Source: UKL13-2 sp040006575
GTDB taxonomy: Bacteria > Pseudomonadota > Gammaproteobacteria > Burkholderiales > Usitatibacteraceae
Reading direction: 5' to 3'
Assembly (NCBI GenBank): GCA_040006575.1
Contig: JBDTWS010000222.1
Span: 1-5,329 of the forward strand
DNA length: 5,329 nucleotides
The position numbers and the translations under genes are program-made. Positions 1 to 5,329 of the stretch are shown here, piece after piece. Under the pieces are notes generated by a model. The model was not told the DNA's origin. It worked only from the letters and a program-made list of their open reading frames with translations, and ran no database searches. Position 1 is the stretch's first letter, and the number at the start of each line of letters is the position of its first letter.

Positions 1-755
1 TTCCACTTGGCCATGAAGCTCGGCATGATGCCGAAGCTGGAACCGATTTCCTTGGCGCCGGTCTTGAAGAGGATGGCGCGATCGGCCGCTTCCAGCGCTT
101 CACTGAACAGCAAGGCCACTTCATAAACGCCGGGGCCCGTCTCGGTATGCAGACCTTCAATCGGCACCTTGAACGCCAGCATCTCGTCCATCAGCGCGTT
201 GAAATACTCCTGGCTGTGATTCATGCGCAGCAGTGAGTAGCCGAACATCCCGGGCGTGATCGGCTCCGGGCCGACACCTTTTTTTGCGGCCCAGGTCTGC
301 GGGGTCTCGGCAAAATTAAACCACTCGAATTCAATTCCGCACATCGGCAGGACGCCGAGTTTTTCCGCGCGCTTCAATACGCGCTTCAGCGTCTGGCGCG
401 GACAGACCGGATAGGGGCTGCCATCCAGCTTGACGAATTCACCGAGGAAAAAATCGACATCGTTATCCCACGGCACGTTGCGATGGGTGCTGAGATCGAT
501 ACGCGCGTTTGCGTCGGGAAAGCCGTGCTGCCAGCCGGTGATCTTGGCATTGTCGTAGCAAGTGTCACTGGAGTCCCAGCCAAAAACAACGTCGCAAAAT
601 CCGAAGCCGCTTTCAGCCGCGCCGAAGAATTTGTCTTTGTGCAGGTACTTCCCGCGCAGGATGCCGTCGATGTCGGCGCAGGCCACCTTGACTTTGTTCG
701 CACCGGATTTGCGGATGGCTTCGAGCGCGGGATGTGGTTTGTTTTTTGTGGCCAT
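1..755 (-). CDS. Glutamine synthetase-superfamily ligase, possible gamma-glutamyl-amine synthetase (partial, C-terminus missing)
   Basis: Reading from the ATG at 755 down to the left edge gives 251 codons with no stop; the C-terminal part is outside the window. The N-terminal 130 or so residues resemble the GS beta-grasp domain (ACADIDGILRGK at about 26-37, then FGWDSSD at 58-64). The catalytic domain follows, with metal-ligand motifs GIEFEWF (E142, E144) and ETGPGVYE (E205, E212), and the visible part ends at SFMAKW, which matches the conserved FMxKP-type strand of the family. The family joins glutamate to ammonia or an amine using ATP, through gamma-glutamyl phosphate. The ETGPG form, with seven residues between the two glutamates, fits PuuA/IpuC/GlnT-like enzymes better than GlnA (EVATAGQxE). 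It starts 13 nt after phnW with a GGAG site at good spacing, so it should be co-transcribed with the AEP genes. The family call is secure; the substrate is unknown. The C-terminal histidine and arginine motifs cannot be checked here. Confidence 0.88.
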   Translation of the reverse strand, partial: MATKNKPHPALEAIRKSGANKVKVACADIDGILRGKYLHKDKFFGAAESGFGFCDVVFGWDSSDTCYDNAKITGWQHGFPDANARIDLSTHRNVPWDNDVDFFLGEFVKLDGSPYPVCPRQTLKRVLKRAEKLGVLPMCGIEFEWFNFAETPQTWAAKKGVGPEPITPGMFGYSLLRMNHSQEYFNALMDEMLAFKVPIEGLHTETGPGVYEVALLFSEALEAADRAILFKTGAKEIGSSFGIMPSFMAKW

Positions 756-760
756 GGTTT

Positions 761-766
761 CTCCAG
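761..766 (-). promoter_or_regulatory. Ribosome binding site of the glutamine synthetase-like gene
   Basis: On the minus strand CTGGAG lies in the 13-nt gap after the phnW stop, with 5 nt between it and the ATG at 755. It supports this start, which would otherwise have to be chosen without any homologue alignment. Confidence 0.7.
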
Positions 767-768
767 TT

Positions 769-1902
769 TTACAGTGCCGGCGTGCCGTTCGGAATTCCCA
801 TTTCGCGCAGTGTGTCTGCGACCGCATTCACCGCCTGCTGCATTTCATTTGAGCCGATGGCGCCGATGCAGCCGACGCGGAAGGTTTCCAGTTTGGTCAG
901 TTTGCCGGGATACAAAATAAAGCCGCGCTTTTTGGCGGCATCGTAAAACGGCTTGAACTGGTAGCGGGAATCGCCCGGCGCATGAAAGGTGACAATGATC
1001 GGTGCCTGTATTTCGGGACGCAGGAAAGGCTTGAAACCGATCGCCGCCATGCCATCGACCAGCGTCCGATAGTTCTGCGTGTAACGCGCCAGCCGCGCAG
1101 GCTGGCCGCCTTCTTCGACGAATTGCGTGAGCGCCTCGTCGAGTGCGGCAACGACATGGGTGGGCGGCGTAAAGCGCCATTGCGTAGTTTTTTCCATGTA
1201 GATGTATTGATCATGCAGGTCCATGGCCAGCGAATGTGAATTGCCGGCGCAGCCGTCGAGTATTGCCTTGCGTATGAAGACGAAACCCATGCCGGGGACG
1301 CCTTCCACGCATTTTCCGCTGGCGGCAATCAGCGCGTCGAAATGCACTCTTCGCGCGTCGATGTCGATGGCGGCGAATGAGCTCATGGCGTCGATGATCA
1401 GGCCTTTGCCGTGGCGTTTGCAGACGTCACTGATGGCCTGCAGAGGATTGAGCACGCCGGTTCCGGTCTCGCAATGGATGAGGCCGACATGGGTAATCGA
1501 CGGGTCGGCGGTGAGTTTGGCGTCGAGCTCTTCGGCAGACACCGGCTCATCTTCCGCGCGTTCGAGGATGGTGGTGCGGCGGCCCATCAGGGTGGAAAGC
1601 CGCCCGAGCCGTTTGCAATACGCGCCGTTATCCAGCACCAATACGTGGCCGCCTTTGCCGTTGTCACTTCGGGGCACCAGCGTCGCCACGGCTGCCTCAA
1701 CTGAAAACGTGCCACTGCCTTGCAACGGAACTACCACATGCGTTTCCGCGCCGTGGACAATATCCAGCAGCCGTGAGCGTATGCGCGCGGTGACGGCATT
1801 GAAGTCCGCGTCCCACGAGCCCCAGTCTCGAAGCATGGCCAGCTTGGTTCGCAGCGTGGTGGTGAGGGGTCCCGGTGTCAGGAGAATGTGATCGCGATCC
1901 AT
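769..1902 (-). CDS. phnW: 2-aminoethylphosphonate--pyruvate transaminase
   Basis: This is a cytoplasmic, PLP-dependent class V (small-subgroup) aminotransferase of 377 residues, full length for PhnW. It converts AEP plus pyruvate to phosphonoacetaldehyde plus L-alanine, the first catabolic step for AEP. Visible landmarks are the N-terminal LLTPGP (7-12), the PLP-phosphate region QGSGTF (61-66), the aspartate that pairs with the pyridine nitrogen in IIDAMSSF (D171), the Schiff-base lysine in ASGKCVEGVPG (K197) and the C-terminal arginine in FRVGCIG (R343), expected to bind the substrate acid group. These fall about three residues after the known Salmonella PhnW positions. The gene starts 22 nt after the permease stop, and AAGGA sits 5 nt before the ATG. 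The related class V enzymes serine-glyoxylate and alanine-glyoxylate transaminase are less likely, given the motif set and the AEP-type transporter next door. Confidence 0.96.
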   Translation of the reverse strand: MDRDHILLTPGPLTTTLRTKLAMLRDWGSWDADFNAVTARIRSRLLDIVHGAETHVVVPLQGSGTFSVEAAVATLVPRSDNGKGGHVLVLDNGAYCKRLGRLSTLMGRRTTILERAEDEPVSAEELDAKLTADPSITHVGLIHCETGTGVLNPLQAISDVCKRHGKGLIIDAMSSFAAIDIDARRVHFDALIAASGKCVEGVPGMGFVFIRKAILDGCAGNSHSLAMDLHDQYIYMEKTTQWRFTPPTHVVAALDEALTQFVEEGGQPARLARYTQNYRTLVDGMAAIGFKPFLRPEIQAPIIVTFHAPGDSRYQFKPFYDAAKKRGFILYPGKLTKLETFRVGCIGAIGSNEMQQAVNAVADTLREMGIPNGTPAL

Positions 1903-1907
1903 AACGG

Positions 1908-1912
1908 TCCTT
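1908..1912 (-). promoter_or_regulatory. Ribosome binding site of phnW
   Basis: AAGGA on the minus strand lies 5 nt before the phnW ATG, inside the 22-nt gap after the permease gene. It supports the ATG at 1902 as the start. The gap is too short to hold a terminator or a convincing promoter. Confidence 0.65.
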
Positions 1913-1924
1913 ATGACAATTCCA

Positions 1925-3667
1925 TCAAGATTCGGCAGGACGTCGCCACGCCTGCGTGCGCCGATTGACCAGCCAGCCGAAGGCCATGAACAACAGTGTC
2001 GCTACAGTCGAGCCGGCTGCGATCAGTACAGCCATCGCCGCGGCCGCGCCGATATCGCCTGATTCGTCCAGATTGAGAATGGCAATGGAAGCGACCTTTG
2101 TTTCCGGTGAATACAGGAAGACCACGGCGGAGATAGTGGTCATGGCATTGATGAAGAAATAACGTGCGATATCAAGCAGCGCAGGCGTGCAAATCGGCAG
2201 CGTGACGCGCCAGAACGTTTTGAAGAACGGCACCTTCAGTGAAGCCGATACCGATTCGAATTCCGCGTCCAGTGCTTTCAGCGCAGTCACTGCCGTCAGG
2301 TGGCCGGTGGTATAGAAGTGGACGATGGTGCACATGACCAGCAAAGTTAGCGTGTGATACAGGCCATTGAGTGGATTGCCGGGATAGTTGAAGAAGAAGA
2401 TGTAGCCCAGCCCCAGCACCAATCCGGGCACGGCCATCGGTGTCAGCGCCAGCAGCTGGATCAACGGGCGCGCTGCCTGCATGCCGCGCGTTTTTTCGAT
2501 GAGGTACGCGCCGACAAAGACGATCGCCGTGCCCAGCACCGCAGTTCCGCCAGCCAGTTTCAGGCTGTTGACAAAGGCGTCGCCCACCTCACCGTCAACC
2601 AGCCCGAACACGTAGTGACTCAGGCTCATCGACAAGTCATACGGCCAGAATTTGACGAACGAGGCGAAGATTGCCATCCCAAGTACGGCGAACATCAGCA
2701 GGGCGACGATGACGCAATAGATCGTCATCACGGTATCGTAGCCGCGACTGGGCGACGGTGAATACGGAACGGCGCGGGCCGTCAGCATCGAAGTCTGCTT
2801 GCGCTGCACCGAACGGTTGACGAAGAACGTCAGCAATGCGGGGGCCAGCAGGATCAACCCCACCACCGCGCCGCGCTGGAAATCCTGCTGGCCGATGACG
2901 AGCTTGAAAATATCCGTCGCCAGGACATTGAAATTTCCGCCGATCACTTTGGGAATACCAAAGTCCGTCATCACCAGCGTGAATGTGACCATCGCAGCAC
3001 TGATCAATCCGTATTTCGCACCGGGCAGCGTGATGGTAAAAAATTTGCGCGCGGACGACGTGCCCATCGCATTCGCGGCTTCATACAATCTCGCATCTGC
3101 CAGCGACAAGGCTGTCACCAGGATCATGAGCGCATGCGGAAACACGCTGAAAATTTCCGACAGGATGATGCCGGGTGCGCCGTAAATCGAATCGATCCCC
3201 ATTGACCGCATGGCATCCTTCAGCAAACCCTGATTTCCAAACCAGTAGATGAACGAGATGGCGGAGAGCAACGACGGCGCCAGCAGCGGCGTCAGCGTGA
3301 TGGTGCGGAACAATCCTTTGAACGGCATGCAACTGCGGGTTAATGCGTAGGCAAAGATGAACGCTGCGGGCACCGCCATCAGCGTGACGACGGCCGACAC
3401 CCACAGGCTGTTCCAGACTGACTGCTTGAGTGCGGGTGTCTGCGCGTAAGCGATGAAATTATCGAGACCGACAAACGCGCCGTCCTTGCTCTCAACGCTC
3501 TGCATCAGGATTGCGGCCAGTGGTGCGGCCAGGAAAACGATCAGCGCCAGCGCGATCAACAGCAGGACTGCGTGGCCGATGCGATCGGTCCAGTGCACGC
3601 GCTGCGTGGTCGCCGGGCCAGGCAGTGGCAGTGCAATTCCACCTTGGGCAGGATTCACTGCCGACAC
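1925..3667 (-). CDS. phnU2: 2-aminoethylphosphonate-type ABC transporter permease, two fused membrane domains
   Basis: This is an integral inner-membrane permease of 580 residues forming the translocation channel of the AEP importer. Two binding-protein-dependent permease domains are joined in one chain, as in FbpB-like iron permeases and the PhnU2 family. About twelve hydrophobic segments can be seen: near 33-55, 85-110, 120-144, 167-189, 222-240 and 265-284 in the first half, and 311-337, 366-390, 403-427, 438-455, 498-520 and 541-567 in the second. Each half has an EAA-type cytoplasmic loop that would dock the ATPase: EAANAMG at 196-202 running to P215, and a degenerate ESVSASL at 471-477 running to P491. 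The start is GTG, one base after the ATPase TGA, with no strong Shine-Dalgarno site, so translation is probably coupled. A further in-frame GTG three codons on is possible. Substrate specificity rests on the phnW neighbour and on overall resemblance. Confidence 0.9.
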   Translation of the reverse strand: MSAVNPAQGGIALPLPGPATTQRVHWTDRIGHAVLLLIALALIVFLAAPLAAILMQSVESKDGAFVGLDNFIAYAQTPALKQSVWNSLWVSAVVTLMAVPAAFIFAYALTRSCMPFKGLFRTITLTPLLAPSLLSAISFIYWFGNQGLLKDAMRSMGIDSIYGAPGIILSEIFSVFPHALMILVTALSLADARLYEAANAMGTSSARKFFTITLPGAKYGLISAAMVTFTLVMTDFGIPKVIGGNFNVLATDIFKLVIGQQDFQRGAVVGLILLAPALLTFFVNRSVQRKQTSMLTARAVPYSPSPSRGYDTVMTIYCVIVALLMFAVLGMAIFASFVKFWPYDLSMSLSHYVFGLVDGEVGDAFVNSLKLAGGTAVLGTAIVFVGAYLIEKTRGMQAARPLIQLLALTPMAVPGLVLGLGYIFFFNYPGNPLNGLYHTLTLLVMCTIVHFYTTGHLTAVTALKALDAEFESVSASLKVPFFKTFWRVTLPICTPALLDIARYFFINAMTTISAVVFLYSPETKVASIAILNLDESGDIGAAAAMAVLIAAGSTVATLLFMAFGWLVNRRTQAWRRPAES

Positions 3668-3668
3668 G

Positions 3669-4772
3669 TCACGCCCCGAACATCCGGAGACGCTCGGTGA
3701 GGATCTTCAATTTCAACCGGCTGCCAACTTCGAGCGTATGTTCGGAAAGAAAATTGAGCGACAGGTAGACAGTCAGCGCAGAAGGAAATCCCGTCGCCGT
3801 CACACGCACCAGGCAGTAAGAACCGAGGAACTCGATTTTCTCGATGGCTGCGTCGATCACATTGGGATCACCCGCTTCGATGGGCCGCGCCACGATATCT
3901 TCTGGACGCAGATAGGTGCGCACCGAACGGCCGGTCTCTGTGCATTGTGCGCAGTCCAGCGTGTGCTCGCCCAGCTTCAGTTTTCCGGCAGCGGTTACTG
4001 TGCCTTCCAGCACATTGGCCTTGCCGACAAAATCCACGACAAATGGCGAGGCCGGTTCCCGATAAATTTCCATCGGTGTGCCCACCTGTTCGATCACGCC
4101 ATGGTTCATGACGACGATACGGTCGGCCATCGACAATGCTTCCTCCTGGTCATGCGTCACCATGATGGTGGTGACGCCGAGGCGTTGCTGTAGTGAACGG
4201 ATTTCGTGGCGCAACCTTACACGCTCAAGCGCGTCCAGCGCGGACAGCGGCTCGTCCAGCAGCAGTAAACCCGGTGACGTCGCAATCGCGCGTGCGAGTG
4301 CGATTCGCTGTTGCTGGCCGCCGGATAGCTGGCTGGGAAATTTGCCACCGCTGTCAGGCAAGCCCACCAGCTTCAGTAGCTCTTTCACGCGAGTCGTAAT
4401 ATCCGCCCGCGAAACGCGACGATTGACCAGCCCGTATGCGACGTTTTCGTCGATCGTCAAATTCGGGAACAAGGCATAGGACTGAAAGACGATGCCGTAA
4501 TCGCGATCTGCTGGAGGCAAACGCGAGATGTCGCACGCTCCCTGCAAAATCGTACCGGAGGTCTGCACTTCCAGGCCGGCAATGATCCGCAGCAGGGTGG
4601 TCTTGCCACAGCCGGACGGCCCCAGAAAACAAACGAACTCACCGCGAATGACGGTGAGTTCGATGTTTTTCAGCGCATGGAACGCGCCGAAGTGCTTATG
4701 GATGCCGGAGAGTTGTAGCGCTGGTGCTGTGTTCGCGTTGACTTTCGAATCCGCAACTTGTGCACCCGTCAT
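3669..4772 (-). CDS. phnT2: 2-aminoethylphosphonate-type ABC transporter ATP-binding protein
   Basis: This is the cytoplasmic ATPase that powers the importer, 367 residues from the ATG at 4772. All nucleotide-binding motifs are intact: Walker A GPSGCGKT (51-58), Q-loop Q97, signature LSGGQ (149-153), Walker B LLLLDEP (169-175, D173 and E174), D-loop SALD (177-180) and the switch histidine H207 in VTHDQEEA. A C-terminal TOBE-type region follows (about 255-362, with YLRPEDI near 287-293), typical of the MalK/PotA/FbpC group that includes PhnT2. A small CAQC pair (C274, C277) lies in this region; its meaning is unclear. The frame stays open for 31 more codons upstream, but those would overlap the substrate-binding protein by about 80 nt; the chosen ATG is 14 nt after that gene and has a GGGAAG site. 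The ATPase call is certain; AEP specificity comes from context and resemblance, while spermidine/putrescine- or iron-type ATPases share the same fold. Confidence 0.93.
   Translation of the reverse strand: MTGAQVADSKVNANTAPALQLSGIHKHFGAFHALKNIELTVIRGEFVCFLGPSGCGKTTLLRIIAGLEVQTSGTILQGACDISRLPPADRDYGIVFQSYALFPNLTIDENVAYGLVNRRVSRADITTRVKELLKLVGLPDSGGKFPSQLSGGQQQRIALARAIATSPGLLLLDEPLSALDALERVRLRHEIRSLQQRLGVTTIMVTHDQEEALSMADRIVVMNHGVIEQVGTPMEIYREPASPFVVDFVGKANVLEGTVTAAGKLKLGEHTLDCAQCTETGRSVRTYLRPEDIVARPIEAGDPNVIDAAIEKIEFLGSYCLVRVTATGFPSALTVYLSLNFLSEHTLEVGSRLKLKILTERLRMFGA
4634..4662 (-). repeat. Perfect 11-bp inverted repeat inside phnT2
   Basis: The arms CGAACTCACCG (4634-4644) and CGGTGAGTTCG (4652-4662) are exact reverse complements separated by 7 nt. 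In the mRNA this would be a strong hairpin about 110-138 nt after the phnT2 start codon. It lies over codons for ELTVIRGEF, just before Walker A, a conserved part of ABC ATPases, so coincidence of codon choice is quite possible. No U-tract follows it, so it is not an intrinsic terminator. Confidence 0.6.
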
Positions 4773-4781
4773 ATGCGCCGG

Positions 4782-4787
4782 CTTCCC
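4782..4787 (-). promoter_or_regulatory. Ribosome binding site that decides the phnT2 start
   Basis: GGGAAG on the minus strand overlaps the last base of the upstream TAG stop and lies 9 nt before the ATG at 4772. It favours this ATG over the upstream start candidate at 4865, which lies within the substrate-binding protein gene. Confidence 0.55.
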
Positions 4788-5329
4788 TATTTCTTGGGTT
4801 CGGATTTGCTGTCGTAGCGCTTGGTCCATTCCGCCAGGATTTTTTCGCGGTTGTTGGCGGCCCATGCGAAGTCAACATCCACTAGGCGTGCTTCATAGTC
4901 CTTTGGAACGTTGGCCAGCGGCTCGGCTACACCCGGCACGGCAGTAATGGCGAAATTCTTGCCATACAACAGCGCGGCATTCTTGCTGGAAGCCCAGTCG
5001 GCGAGTTTCTTGGCTGCATCCATTTTCTTGGTGCCCTTGTGGATGGCGAACGCTTCAAGATCCCAGCCCAGTCCTTCTTTCGGGAATACCAGTTCGATCG
5101 GTGCGCCCTTGGCCTTGGTGCTGTTGGCGCGATACTCGAACGAGATGCCCATCACGAATTCGCCATTGCCGGCCAGCGTGCAGGGCTTGGAACCGGAGTG
5201 CGTGTATTGCGCGATATTTTCATGCAGCCCATCCATGAATTTCCAGCCGCCACCCTTGCCATTTTCGTCGCCCCACAGCGTCAGCCATGCGGTCACGTCG
5301 AAGTAGCCGGTGCCGGATGAGGCTGGGTT
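4787..5329 (-). CDS. phnS2: 2-aminoethylphosphonate-type ABC transporter periplasmic substrate-binding protein (partial, N-terminus missing)
   Basis: The last 180 residues plus a TAG stop are visible; the frame continues past the right edge, so the signal peptide and first lobe are outside the window. The visible part opens with NPASSGTGY, a small-residue-rich segment typical of phosphonate- and iron-type (Fbp-like) binding proteins, followed by a Trp/Gly-rich stretch (WLTLWGDENGKGG) and the hinge-region pattern CTLAGNGEFVMGIS. A two-lobe binding protein of this class is usually about 330-360 residues, so roughly half is present. It would capture AEP in the periplasm and hand it to the fused permease. 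The in-frame GTG at 5296 is internal and should not be taken as the start. The assignment to the PhnS2 type rests on resemblance plus the linked ATPase, fused permease and phnW; another organic-anion or iron specificity is less likely. Confidence 0.85.
   Translation of the reverse strand, partial: NPASSGTGYFDVTAWLTLWGDENGKGGGWKFMDGLHENIAQYTHSGSKPCTLAGNGEFVMGISFEYRANSTKAKGAPIELVFPKEGLGWDLEAFAIHKGTKKMDAAKKLADWASSKNAALLYGKNFAITAVPGVAEPLANVPKDYEARLVDVDFAWAANNREKILAEWTKRYDSKSEPKK

Larger units (their letters stand above)
1..5329 (-). other. Aminophosphonate uptake and catabolism operon (both ends outside the window)
   Basis: Five genes in one direction are separated by 14, 1, 22 and 13 nt, in the order binding protein, ATPase, fused permease, phnW, glutamine synthetase-like gene. 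The spacing leaves no room for internal promoters or terminators between genes, and none was seen. Regulation (PhoB/Pho box, LysR- or GntR-type regulator) would be read from the sequence upstream of the binding protein, which is not included. Confidence 0.8.

Noticed and set aside
386..703. Minus-strand open frame of 105 codons inside the GS-like gene
   Set aside because: It is a different frame of a gene whose own frame is open for 251 codons and carries conserved GS motifs.
1223..1891. Plus-strand open frame of 222 codons opposite phnW
   Set aside because: It lies wholly inside phnW on the other strand; its Ser/Arg/Pro-rich sequence without motifs is typical of a shadow frame.
1903..1924. 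Possible promoter or terminator between the permease gene and phnW
   Set aside because: The gap is only 22 nt and holds a ribosome binding site; there is no stem-loop with a U-tract and no convincing -35/-10 pair.
4154..4177. Inverted repeat with 9-bp arms (GCGTCACCA / TGGTGACGC) in the ATPase gene
   Set aside because: It falls on the codons for the conserved VTTIMVTH segment at the switch histidine, where Val-Thr repeats naturally give such pairing. No U-tract or regulatory context is present.
3453..4193. Plus-strand open frame of 246 codons spanning the ATPase-permease junction
   Set aside because: It is antisense to two well-supported genes, shows no recognisable domain, and has a composition expected from a GC-rich third-position shadow.
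4773..4865. A 31-codon N-terminal extension of the ATPase
   Set aside because: It would overlap the end of the binding-protein gene by about 80 nt. The ATG at 4772 has a ribosome binding site and gives the normal distance to Walker A.
5294..5296. GTG as the start of a 169-residue protein
   Set aside because: The frame is open upstream to the window edge and includes the family-typical NPASSGTGY segment, so the gene is a truncated longer protein and this codon is internal.

Overview
The window is a compact stretch of bacterial DNA in which every supported gene lies on the minus strand. It is moderately GC-rich, with G or C favoured at third codon positions. Read in the direction of transcription (from high to low coordinates), the order is: the C-terminal part of a periplasmic substrate-binding protein (phnS2-like), an ABC ATPase (phnT2-like), a fused double-domain ABC permease (phnU2-like), 2-aminoethylphosphonate:pyruvate transaminase (phnW), and the N-terminal 251 residues of a glutamine synthetase-superfamily enzyme that runs off the left edge. 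The gaps between genes are only 14, 1, 22 and 13 nt, so no internal promoter or terminator is likely. The set reads as one operon whose promoter lies beyond the right edge.

Together, the first three genes should import 2-aminoethylphosphonate (AEP, ciliatine) across the inner membrane. PhnW should then move the AEP amino group to pyruvate, giving phosphonoacetaldehyde and L-alanine. The step that breaks the C-P bond (PhnX, or PhnY plus PhnA) is not in the window and must lie outside it.

The unexpected member is the glutamine synthetase-like gene, placed 13 nt after phnW with a good ribosome binding site. PhnW releases no free ammonium, so an ammonium-assimilating role is not obvious. Its visible motifs look more like the gamma-glutamyl-amine ligase branch (PuuA, IpuC and GlnT/GMAS-like proteins) than housekeeping GlnA. 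The most interesting reading of the window is therefore a possible gamma-glutamylation step tied to aminophosphonate uptake. This is inference and is not shown by the sequence alone.

Organism: gene content, gene order and codon usage fit a proteobacterium, most plausibly a betaproteobacterium (Burkholderiales-like). That assignment rests on general resemblance and is tentative. There are no RNA genes, mobile elements, CRISPR arrays or long non-coding stretches; the longest non-coding gap is 22 nt.
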